Origin: Archaeoglobi archaeon
GTDB lineage: Archaea; Halobacteriota; Archaeoglobi; Archaeoglobales; Archaeoglobaceae
Length of the DNA: 5,132 bases
Direction: 5' to 3'
Assembly (NCBI GenBank): GCA_004347865.1
Contig: QNUZ01000154.1
Span: 1-5,132 of the forward strand
Position numbers and translations under genes: made by a program. Shown here piece by piece: positions 1 to 5,132 of this stretch (its first letter is position 1; each line of letters starts with the position of its first letter). The notes below the pieces were generated by a model, which was given only the letters and a program-made list of their open reading frames with translations, searched no databases and was not told where the DNA came from.

Positions 1-86
1 ATTCTGCAGTTTCAGTGCTAATCCTAGCATATCAGGCAATCGTAATTCTGGGTTTGCTTTCTTTCTCCTTGATTCTCAGCAGGATT
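1..86 (+). other. Hydrophobic segment, possible C-terminal tail of an ABC-2 permease, fused in frame to the ATPase remnant
   Basis: The frame of the downstream ATPase is open to the left window edge. Its first 25 or so codons (from base 3) encode an almost uninterrupted hydrophobic stretch, with residues such as VLILAYQAIVILGLLSFSLIL. This does not resemble the ATP-binding half of any ABC ATPase, where Walker A and the Q-loop should be encoded further upstream. It resembles a final transmembrane helix, comparable in character to the end of the permease at about 1370-1430. I infer the tail of a neighbouring membrane protein brought next to the ATPase by a deletion. The exact joint cannot be placed from one sequence; bases 75-95 are the likely range. 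The other two forward frames give nothing ATPase-like here. Confidence 0.4.
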
Positions 87-716
87 CTTCGCATATCCTA
101 CGAAGATCACCAGGCTGTAGAGAATGCCACAAAACTTTTAAAGGAGTTTGGATTGTACGATGTTAGAGACAAACTCGTCAAATTCCTTTCTAAAGGTATG
201 AAACAGAGGCTTTTGTTGTGCATGGCATTGGTCAATGATCCGGAAGTACTTTTCCTTGACGAACCCACTTCAGGGCTTGATGTTGAGAGTGCAAGACTCC
301 TGCGGGAAAAAATAGTCCAGTACAACGGGGAGGGAAAAACTGTTTTTCTATCAACCCACAACATGGAAGAAGCGAACCAGCTTTGCCACAGAATAGCCAT
401 AATAAACCATGGCAAGATCGCGGCTATAGATACTCCCGAAAACCTAAGGGCTCAGAGCATGGACCTCCAGTACATCGAAGTGGCTTTCAACAAGACCGTA
501 GAAGCAGGGATATTTTCCGAAAACCCAAACGTGGTCAAGGCAGTGCCTGCGGGCAATAAGGTGCGCATATACACTCCAGACCCATCCGCGGTGATATGTT
601 TTCTCGTCGAGTACGCCAAAAAGAACGATCTGCGCATTATAAGTTTAAACACAATGATGCCTTCGCTGGAAGATGTTTTCCTAAAACTCACAAAAAGGAA
701 AGAGGCGGTCCTGTGA
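3..716 (+). CDS. ABC-2 type transporter ATPase, N-terminally truncated (no Walker A)
   Basis: This is the ATP-hydrolysing subunit of a DrrA/CcmA-like ABC exporter, which would work at the inner face of the membrane with the permease encoded next. Counting from the GTG at 15, the signature loop is LSKGMKQ at residues 58-64 (K in place of the first G of LSGGQ, common in this group). Walker B and D-loop are VLFLDEPTSGLD at 78-89, and the H-loop is STHNMEEA at 113-120. The C-terminal domain ends with SLEDVFLKL, typical of the family. Walker A and the Q-loop are absent: recognisable ATPase sequence begins around residue 22 (RILRISYEDHQ), so roughly the first 80-100 residues of a normal protein are missing and replaced by a hydrophobic stretch. 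The GTG at 15 has no convincing ribosome binding site, and the frame runs off the window edge, so the true start is unknown. Without Walker A it should not hydrolyse ATP. Most likely a deletion remnant. Confidence 0.85.
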   Translation, partial: SAVSVLILAYQAIVILGLLSFSLILSRILRISYEDHQAVENATKLLKEFGLYDVRDKLVKFLSKGMKQRLLLCMALVNDPEVLFLDEPTSGLDVESARLLREKIVQYNGEGKTVFLSTHNMEEANQLCHRIAIINHGKIAAIDTPENLRAQSMDLQYIEVAFNKTVEAGIFSENPNVVKAVPAGNKVRIYTPDPSAVICFLVEYAKKNDLRIISLNTMMPSLEDVFLKLTKRKEAVL

Positions 717-1464
717 GCAACTTTGTAGAACAGTTTAGGTGTTCCCTCGTCGTGAGCAGAAAGAACATCAAGATCTACTACTTGAAGGGTCCAGTTGCAA
801 CATTCGGGCTTATATTTCCCCTCTTCCTAGCTTTAGCCTACCTGATCGGGCGTAACGTACCGCTTGAAGACGTTTTGCCGGGTCTTATTGGCATGACAGC
901 ATTTTTACCGCCACGGCCGTGGGTCCATCAATTGTTCCCTGGGAAACCCGTTCAAAAACCCTCGAGAGGCTTTTATGCTGTCCAGTTGCCATGTGGACAA
1001 TTGTAGTCGGTGACATGCTCTCGTCTTTTATTTTTGGATTCGCCATTTCGGTAATTCCACTAGTATTGACATTGTTCTTTGGAATTCAGCTATTAAACTT
1101 CATAATTCTGCTTCTGGCACTGATAATCGCAAATCTGTGTTTTGCTGCTCTGAGTGTGCTGCTATCGGCTTATCCGCCTACGGACGTCCCGGCCACGACA
1201 ATGATGCTCTCATCTCTCGTTAAGTTTCCACTTGTCTTCATAAGCGGGGTTTTCATTCCCATAGAAGAGCTACCTCCATGGGGAATAGCCATTGCCTCTT
1301 TTTCTCCGTTAACGTACTTCACAGATATTGTTAGGTTGCTTTTTATAAACAGAGGTTTTTATGGATTGGCATTGGACTTTCTGGCACTTTTAGCGTTTTT
1401 AATAACATTTACGATTGCGGCAATAAAGATACATGAGAGGACTCTTGCAGAAAGACTGGGCTGA
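713..1464 (+). pseudogene. ABC-2 type transporter permease, interrupted by a -1 frameshift at 902-906
   Basis: This is the membrane subunit partner of the preceding ATPase. It starts at GTG 713, overlapping the ATPase stop by 4 bases (GTGA), with a GAGG ribosome binding site at 702-705. The first part (713 to about 906) encodes a basic cytoplasmic N-terminus, then a hydrophobic helix around residues 28-45, up to GMTAF. The homologous reading then continues one frame back from 907: TATAVGPSIVPWETRSKTLERLL, the conserved cytoplasmic loop of ABC-2 permeases. About four further hydrophobic segments follow, and it ends at TGA 1462-1464. The uncorrected first frame stops at 1006. Adding one T to the T5 run at 902-906 restores a protein of about 250 residues, the usual family length. 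Sequencing error, true mutation and ribosomal frameshifting are all possible; the truncated ATPase next door favours decay. Confidence 0.85.
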
Positions 1465-1485
1465 AATTTTGGTTATAGGTCAAGG

Positions 1486-1507
1486 AAAAACAACATTCAA
1501 ATTTTTT
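1486..1507. terminator. T-run terminators of converging transcripts
   Basis: The gap between the converging permease and DUF1464 genes is 75 bases. A run of six T on the plus strand at 1502-1507 could end the ABC transcript, and a run of five T on the minus strand (A5 at 1486-1490) could end the DUF1464 transcript. Neither has a strong hairpin, which fits archaeal oligo-T termination. The assignment rests on position and base composition only. Confidence 0.4.
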
Positions 1508-1539
1508 AAGTGTCGGCAGGCTAAAGGGTGGAGAGAGGG

Positions 1540-2697
1540 TTAGCTGAAACCTATAGACCTTAGTCTCACAAAATTCCTGCCCAGTCTGCTCTCACTGAAG
1601 CCGGATATCAGGATATAGTCAAGAGCACTTCCCTTTGCCTCGTCTATTCTGGCATGTTTCACCAGATCGGAAAATCTTCCGCCTGACAAACCATCACCGA
1701 TTATGGAATACCCCTGTGCGGTCTCTTTTACGATTTTGGCTCCGGGCAAACCCCTCATGGACCTGACATCTCCGACGTTTTGAAGTTCCTTTTCGAGTTC
1801 TCTTTTGATCTTGGGTATTCTTGAAATCCTCCCGGAAAGCAGAATAACGGCGGGATCTCCGACAGTATAGCAAACCTGGTAAACGGCCTTGCAAACGCTC
1901 TCAATCATTGCCTGCATGCACATCCTGCTCTTCCAGTTGGTTTCCGACGTCTCCACCAGTTCCTCGGGTGTTGCAACGCCCGCGATGGAGGCGCAGCCTG
2001 TGGCGAAAACGTCTCTCTTTTCAAATCTTCCGACAGCTTGGGCCACTTCCAAATCCAGAGCGCCTGCGGTTAGAAAGCCCGGGCCAGGGGTAAAGGAGCC
2101 ACCAACTCCGTCAACTATTCTGCCACCTTTCACCCCGATCACTGCGTTGTATCCGAAACCCATCTCAACGTGGATGTAGTTCACTTCTCCGTAATCCAGT
2201 CCGTAGTCCATTGCTACTTCATGGATCCCGAGAACTGTAACAGCAAGTTTGTCCGCGGTTCCCATGTCAATTTTGTTTAGCTTCCTGTGCAGCGGGATTG
2301 TGGGCAGATTTATCACACCCGGAATTAGTATCTTCCTTGCATTGAACTCGTACAATCTTTTGGCAAATTTCGTCATTGCTAGGTATATGTTTGCCCCTAC
2401 AACACCCTTCGCGACACCCTCTTCTATTTCCTCTTTTGTTGTAGCCAGAACGAAGGTATAGTACCATTCTTCCAGCAGCTCTTTAGGAATCCGCTCAAGG
2501 TCCATCACCTCGACTCCGTAACCCGAGGGGACAACTATCACGTCAATCGGCTGCATTTCGTTGATTTTCTCCAGAAGCAAATCTGGATTAATTGCCACGT
2601 CTTTTGTTTCCACTGATGCCTCTCCGGCTATTTCGCTATTCTCCAGAAGGCATAGATCCATTGACTTCGTTCCCGGATCTATTCCGAGAACCCTCAC
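1540..2697 (-). CDS. DUF1464 family protein (predicted ASKHA-fold kinase, COG2441-like)
   Basis: A 385-residue archaeal protein of the DUF1464 family, often annotated as a predicted butyrate kinase; I know of no firm biochemical assignment. It shows the actin/sugar-kinase/Hsp70 plan. An N-terminal phosphate-1 loop is GIDPGTKSMDL (residues 5-15). A second glycine-rich phosphate loop is at 175-200 (HVEMGFGYNAVIGVKGG followed by DGVGG). An adenosine-type motif is at 284-290 (VILLSGR), and a glycine-rich C-terminal segment is GDGLSGGRF (334-342). The GTG at 2695-2697 is chosen because GGGTGA lies 6 bases before it (2704-2709) and the family motif begins at once. The gene follows the beta-RFAP synthase stop by 14 bases and has no promoter of its own, so the two are surely co-transcribed. 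That context suggests a role in or near methanopterin synthesis, but the substrate is unknown. It appears intact. Confidence 0.88.
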   Translation of the reverse strand: MRVLGIDPGTKSMDLCLLENSEIAGEASVETKDVAINPDLLLEKINEMQPIDVIVVPSGYGVEVMDLERIPKELLEEWYYTFVLATTKEEIEEGVAKGVVGANIYLAMTKFAKRLYEFNARKILIPGVINLPTIPLHRKLNKIDMGTADKLAVTVLGIHEVAMDYGLDYGEVNYIHVEMGFGYNAVIGVKGGRIVDGVGGSFTPGPGFLTAGALDLEVAQAVGRFEKRDVFATGCASIAGVATPEELVETSETNWKSRMCMQAMIESVCKAVYQVCYTVGDPAVILLSGRISRIPKIKRELEKELQNVGDVRSMRGLPGAKIVKETAQGYSIIGDGLSGGRFSDLVKHARIDEAKGSALDYILISGFSESRLGRNFVRLRSIGFS

Positions 2698-2703
2698 AGG
2701 ATC

Positions 2704-2709
2704 TCACCC
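2704..2709 (-). promoter_or_regulatory. Ribosome binding site of the DUF1464 gene
   Basis: On the minus strand the sequence reads GGGTGA, a good match to the archaeal anti-16S consensus GGTGA, with a 6-base spacer to the GTG start. It lies inside the 14-base gap after the upstream stop codon (TGA at 2712-2714). It decides the GTG start and marks the gene as an internal operon member, in contrast to the first gene, which has no such site. Confidence 0.7.
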
Positions 2710-2711
2710 GC

Positions 2712-3656
2712 TCACTCACTTTCGCTTTGCTGAAAAATTTTTGCTCCGTGGTTTCTGGGAATGCCAAGTTCTACTGACGCGCTAATACCGTAGCTTTTCA
2801 GCCAGTCTTCGGCCTGAAGCTTTAAATTTCCGTAGTCTTTTTTGTATATCAGCCCGTAGAGCGTTGGACCCCAAGAACTCTGCCCGAATCCGAATGTTTT
2901 CTCCCTTAAGAAATCGGTGAGAACTTCCAGATCCTCTCTGAAAATCCCTCCCTGATAGTTTTCGAAGTGTTTTCCCACAAGTATCTGAATTTCCGACAGG
3001 AATCTACCAAAATCCTCAATTTTTCTCTCCCTTATGGCCGGGATCAGTCCTAGCAGAATTCTGTGCGAAATTTTCTCTGCAATTTCGCTTCTGCTGGTTA
3101 CGGTGCTCATTATCGGCTTTTCCTCGACTTCGTCAAGACCTCTGCCCAGTTTTGGAATGATCAGCAGGAAGGCCCAGTCTCCGGGTATCTCTTCCCTGAA
3201 AGCGAGCGGGGGAAATCCATTCCTCACGCCAGCATCTATCACGAACCCGCCGTGTTTGAAAACGTATGTGCTGGCCCCCGAATTTTTACCCCTTCCTAGT
3301 ACTTTTGAGATCTCTTCTATCTCGGCATCGATTTTTTTCAGTTTTGCGATTCCGAATCCAACGGCGAGCTTTAGCTGGGTGGTAGAACCGAGCCCTATGT
3401 GCCTTTCTATCCTTCTTTCTACCTTTATATGGTAATCAAACCCCGTTTCGAACCTCCTGTCCATTCTTTCTAGGGCATCCTTTATGTCCTTTTTGTCCTC
3501 ATCGTTTTCGGCAATTATTTCTGGCCTGTCACTCTCCTCCAGCCTCAGAAGATAACCGTATTCGATCCCGACACCGAGTGAACCGAACCTTCTACCCAAA
3601 CTGCCTGAGGGATCGATAATACCGAGGTGGAGCCTCTTTGGCGTGTCTATAAGCAT
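2712..3656 (-). CDS. mptG: Beta-ribofuranosylaminobenzene 5'-phosphate (beta-RFAP) synthase
   Basis: This enzyme makes the first committed intermediate of the ring-ribitol half of tetrahydromethanopterin in the cytoplasm, joining an aromatic acid (4-aminobenzoate in classical assays, 4-hydroxybenzoate in later work) to PRPP with loss of CO2 and pyrophosphate. It belongs to the GHMP kinase superfamily. With ATG at 3656 as residue 1 (314 residues, normal length), the family N-terminus RLHLGIID is at 8-15 and a glycine-rich FGSLGVG at 24-30. The GHMP-type loop HIGLGSTTQLKLAVG is at 86-100. The family-specific GRGKNSGASTYVFKHGGFVID is near 121-141, IMSTVTSR at 182-189, and GFGQSSWGPTLYGL at 256-269. 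A TTG at 3657-3659 would add one residue; ATG is preferred. No ribosome binding site precedes it, which fits a leaderless transcript. It is the first gene of an operon with the DUF1464 gene and is divergent from the dihydropteroate synthase homologue. Confidence 0.93.
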   Translation of the reverse strand: MLIDTPKRLHLGIIDPSGSLGRRFGSLGVGIEYGYLLRLEESDRPEIIAENDEDKKDIKDALERMDRRFETGFDYHIKVERRIERHIGLGSTTQLKLAVGFGIAKLKKIDAEIEEISKVLGRGKNSGASTYVFKHGGFVIDAGVRNGFPPLAFREEIPGDWAFLLIIPKLGRGLDEVEEKPIMSTVTSRSEIAEKISHRILLGLIPAIRERKIEDFGRFLSEIQILVGKHFENYQGGIFREDLEVLTDFLREKTFGFGQSSWGPTLYGLIYKKDYGNLKLQAEDWLKSYGISASVELGIPRNHGAKIFQQSESE

Positions 3657-3667
3657 CAAAATACTTT

Positions 3668-3674
3668 TTTATAT
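3668..3674 (+). promoter_or_regulatory. TATA box candidate for the dihydropteroate synthase gene
   Basis: TTTATAT within a T-rich stretch is centred 24 bases before the ATG at 3695. At the usual archaeal distance of about 25 bases, transcription would begin at or within a base or two of the start codon. No Shine-Dalgarno-like sequence lies between this box and the ATG, consistent with a leaderless message. The call is by eye, without transcript data. Confidence 0.55.
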
Positions 3675-3678
3675 CCTT

Positions 3679-3686
3679 TTTTAAAA
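3679..3686 (-). promoter_or_regulatory. TATA box candidate for the beta-RFAP synthase operon
   Basis: The palindrome TTTTAAAA is centred about 26 bases upstream of the minus-strand ATG at 3656, the right distance for a leaderless start. A second AT-rich element nearer the gene (3664-3674, read on the minus strand) is only about 12-14 bases from the ATG, too close to serve. No ribosome binding site is seen before the ATG. Confidence 0.5.
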
Positions 3687-3694
3687 TCCTTTCT

Positions 3695-4525
3695 ATGCGC
3701 TTCGCGGGATTGGATCTTGATGAACCAAAAATTATGGGAATCATAAACGTCTCGCCTGAGAGCTTCTACAAGGGAAGCGTTGCAAAAGAAGAGGATGAAT
3801 TAATCGAAAAAGCCCTGAAAATGGTTAGAGATGGGGCCTCTTTTTTGGATGTCGGTGCAAAGTCTACTGCACCCTATCTTCAGACGCAGATTAGCGTAGA
3901 AGAGGAAAAAAGAAGAATAGTATGGGCATTCGAGACTCTCAGAGGACTAGATTTGAAGGTCCCGTTAAGTGCAGACACCACAAGCTCCGAGGTTGCTGAG
4001 GCAGCCGTAAAAGCCGGAGCTGAAATCGTGAACGACGTCACAGGGCTGAAGGGTGACGCAAAAATGGCGGAACTGGTCAGGGACTACGACTGCTCAGTCA
4101 TCATCTGCGCGCACAAGAAAGACTTGATTTTTAAGGATCCGTTGAGCAACGTTACAGCCGCTCTTGAGGAGAGCATAAGGATCGCGGAGGGTTTTGGAAT
4201 AGACCGTGAAAAAATTGCAGTAGATCCAGCAATCGGATTCTTCAGACCCGAATGGATGCCGTGGTACGATTGGGACTCGCAGATAATTGCGAATCTTTCC
4301 AGACTGAAGAAAAAATTCGAATTTCCTTTGCTTTTGGGAGTCTCAAGAAAATCTTTCATTGGAAAGATAACTGGTAGAGAAGATCCGTCTGAAAGGCTCT
4401 TCGGAAGTCTTGCAGCTACTGCAGTGGCTGTGTTCAACGGGGCAGACATAATTCGGACACACGATGTGATGGAAACCCTAGACGCCATAAAAATCGCCTG
4501 TTATCTGAGAAGACAGATTAAATAA
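3695..4525 (+). CDS. Dihydropteroate synthase homologue (methanopterin-type)
   Basis: A TIM-barrel pterin-binding enzyme of 276 residues. In methanopterin-making archaea the homologue is expected to join dihydropterin-6-methyl diphosphate to beta-RFAP rather than to free 4-aminobenzoate. Family motifs appear in order: IMGIINVSPESFY (13-25), GASFLDVGAKSTAP (47-60), SADTTSSEVAEAAVKAGAEIVNDV (from 92), VDPAIGF (176-182), LLGVSRKSFIG (213-223) and IIRTHDV (252-258). Residues matching the E. coli catalytic and pterin-binding set are all present: N18, D52, D94, N113, D177, K219, R254, H256. In contrast, loop 2 reads GAKSTAP where bacterial enzymes have GGESTRP, so the usual Arg is Ala59 and the usual Glu is Lys56; the later MHM-type segment is AHKK (139-142). 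These changes fit a different second substrate. The gene is divergent from beta-RFAP synthase, whose product is that substrate. It appears intact, with a leaderless-type promoter. Confidence 0.9.
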   Translation: MRFAGLDLDEPKIMGIINVSPESFYKGSVAKEEDELIEKALKMVRDGASFLDVGAKSTAPYLQTQISVEEEKRRIVWAFETLRGLDLKVPLSADTTSSEVAEAAVKAGAEIVNDVTGLKGDAKMAELVRDYDCSVIICAHKKDLIFKDPLSNVTAALEESIRIAEGFGIDREKIAVDPAIGFFRPEWMPWYDWDSQIIANLSRLKKKFEFPLLLGVSRKSFIGKITGREDPSERLFGSLAATAVAVFNGADIIRTHDVMETLDAIKIACYLRRQIK

Positions 4526-4676
4526 CCCATTTGAATCCATAAGCCTTTTTTCAAACCTCTCTAGCATTTTTGAGTACGCTAGAAAGACTTTCGGAAATTT
4601 CAGATCTCCGATATGCGATGGACGCAAGTTTTTAGTATTCGATTAACAAATATTATAAAAATGGGTGCCCAGAAAA
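4526..4676. other. Intergenic region after the dihydropteroate synthase gene
   Basis: I find no convincing gene here. The stretch is AT-rich, and short open frames lack both coding character and a ribosome binding site. It holds a T6 terminator candidate and two weak inverted repeats: TCTAGC at 4560-4565 with GCTAGA at 4578-4583, and TCGGA at 4591-4595 with TCCGA at 4607-4611. A TATA-like ATTATAAAAA follows at about 4650-4661. No tRNA fold was seen. Confidence 0.4.
4546..4551 (+). terminator. T-run terminator of the dihydropteroate synthase transcript
   Basis: A run of six T begins 21 bases after the TAA stop codon (4523-4525), a normal placing for an archaeal oligo-T terminator. There is no GC-rich hairpin directly before it. 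The call rests on position only. Confidence 0.4.
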
Positions 4677-4696
4677 CCCAGAGCTAAAGCTCTGGG
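4677..4696. repeat. Perfect 8-bp stem hairpin, probable left-end structure of an IS200/IS605-type element
   Basis: CCCAGAGC at 4677-4684 and GCTCTGGG at 4689-4696 form a perfect 8-bp stem around the loop TAAA. Subterminal hairpins of this shape, often with a TAAA-like loop, occur at the ends of IS200/IS605 superfamily elements, where they are recognised as single-stranded DNA by the Y1 transposase. It lies 55 bases before the tnpB start, which fits a left end. The exact element boundary cannot be fixed because the right end is outside the window. Confidence 0.6.
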
Positions 4697-4709
4697 ATGA
4701 ACGGGCAAG

Positions 4710-4718
4710 CTTTAAATA
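4710..4718 (+). promoter_or_regulatory. TATA box candidate for tnpB
   Basis: CTTTAAATA at 4710-4718 matches the archaeal TTTAWATA consensus. Initiation about 25 bases downstream would fall near 4739-4742, leaving a leader of about 10 bases before the TTG at 4752. The assignment is by eye. Confidence 0.45.
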
Positions 4719-4751
4719 GTTCTGCGTTGAAAAAGCCTTGGGGATGACCCC

Positions 4752-5132
4752 TTGCAGAAGGAAGTCCAGATATGCGTTGTAGGCAAGGTGTTCAGGCCGA
4801 ATAAATCAAAAGTCCTGGCTTTAAATAAAACTCTCAGAGAGTATTTTAAACTCGTTAAATGGTATCTGGGCTACAATTCCACATCGAAGAAGTTTTTGCA
4901 CGAGAAATGCTATGAAAAAGCCAAAGAGCTCTTCAACCTCAACACAGCTTTAATCCAGACAGCAAGGGATAAGGCTGTCGAGATCCTGAAGAGCTTTGAG
5001 GAAAACAGAAAAGAAGGCAGCGTTCTGAAGCTTAAAAGGATTTCCATCCGCTTCGACAGGAGGTGCTACAGTTTTTCAAAAACAAACAACGCTCTAACGC
5101 CGTACTGGCTTACACTGAGCCTTAACAGAGAG
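4752..5132 (+). CDS. tnpB: TnpB/OrfB protein of an IS200/IS605 superfamily element, N-terminal part only
   Basis: This 127-codon open frame runs off the right edge. The last in-frame stop before it is TGA at 4728-4730. No in-frame ATG lies near the beginning; TTG at 4752 is the best start, with a GGGGATGA purine-rich stretch just before it, and GTG at 4788 is an alternative. The protein is rich in Lys and Arg, with a helical region at about 17-85 (LREYFKLVKWYLGYNS, then NLNTALIQTARDKAVEILKSF). It then enters a beta-rich part with RISIRFDRRCYSF at 96-108 and TPYWLTLSLN at 116-125, the pattern of the TnpB N-terminal half in archaeal elements. TnpB proteins are RNA-guided nucleases that help keep the element in place. 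The RuvC-like catalytic residues and zinc finger would lie beyond the window, so activity cannot be judged. No tnpA gene fits upstream, so this is a tnpB-only element unless tnpA lies downstream. Confidence 0.85.
   Translation, partial: MQKEVQICVVGKVFRPNKSKVLALNKTLREYFKLVKWYLGYNSTSKKFLHEKCYEKAKELFNLNTALIQTARDKAVEILKSFEENRKEGSVLKLKRISIRFDRRCYSFSKTNNALTPYWLTLSLNRE

Noticed and set aside
107..415. Minus-strand open frame opposite the ATPase
   Set aside because: It is antisense to clear signature and Walker B motifs and shows no coding features of its own.
596..712. Extension of the permease frame upstream of 713
   Set aside because: The frame is open here, but it overlaps the ATPase C-terminal domain and gives a Lys/Arg-rich sequence unlike a permease; GTG 713 has the overlapping-stop arrangement and a ribosome binding site.
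713..1464. Two separate small membrane proteins instead of one broken permease
   Set aside because: The two parts join at the middle of the conserved ABC-2 permease pattern and together give the normal length; the second part has no ribosome binding site near its first possible start codon.
1889..2179. Plus-strand open frame of 96 codons inside the DUF1464 gene
   Set aside because: It lies antisense to a well-supported gene, has a low-complexity Pro/Ser/Thr-rich product, no ribosome binding site and no family motif.
3034..3435. Plus-strand open frame of 133 codons opposite beta-RFAP synthase
   Set aside because: It is a shadow of the real minus-strand gene, whose motifs cover the same bases; the product is Ser/Pro-rich and unrecognisable.
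4084..4488. Minus-strand open frame of 134 codons opposite the dihydropteroate synthase gene
   Set aside because: The sense gene has a full set of family motifs across this region; the antisense product has none.
4744..4782. ATG at 4744 as the tnpB start
   Set aside because: It is in another frame and meets TAG after 12 codons; the TnpB-like protein lies in the frame containing TTG 4752.
1..5132. CRISPR array, tRNA or rRNA
   Set aside because: No regularly spaced direct repeats and no cloverleaf-like or rRNA-like sequence were seen on either strand by eye.

Overview
The window looks like a chromosomal segment of a euryarchaeon, most likely of the Archaeoglobales or a close relative. The basis is a set of methanopterin-type cofactor genes (a beta-RFAP synthase and an archaeal-type dihydropteroate synthase), an archaeal DUF1464 protein, TATA-like boxes placed for leaderless transcripts, GGTGA-type ribosome binding sites inside operons, and T-run terminators. 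The taxonomic call is an inference from gene content; no rRNA or other marker gene is present.

Layout. (1) Bases 1-1464, plus strand: a damaged ABC-2 type transporter operon. The ATPase gene has lost its front part, including Walker A, and is joined in frame to a hydrophobic stretch that looks like the tail of a membrane protein. The following permease overlaps the ATPase stop by 4 bases and carries a -1 frameshift at a run of five T. (2) Bases 1465-1539: a short convergent gap with T-runs on both strands. (3) Bases 1540-3656, minus strand: a two-gene operon, beta-RFAP synthase followed after 14 bases by a DUF1464 sugar-kinase-fold protein. (4) Bases 3657-3694: a 38-base divergent promoter region in which the TATA boxes of the two directions appear to cross over. 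(5) Bases 3695-4525, plus strand: the dihydropteroate synthase homologue. (6) Bases 4526-4751: non-coding, with a terminator, weak inverted repeats, and a strong hairpin that probably marks the left end of an insertion element. (7) Bases 4752-5132, plus strand: the first 127 codons of a TnpB/OrfB protein of the IS200/IS605 superfamily, cut by the window edge.

How the genes work together. Beta-RFAP synthase makes the ribosylated benzene-ring half of tetrahydromethanopterin, and the dihydropteroate synthase homologue is the expected enzyme for joining that half to the pterin. Their divergent arrangement around one compact promoter puts two consecutive pathway steps under possible joint control. 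The DUF1464 protein is tied to them by operon structure, which makes it a candidate for an unassigned ATP-using step; this is inference. The ABC operon and the TnpB element are unrelated flanking material. No CRISPR array, tRNA, rRNA or obviously new multi-gene system is seen.
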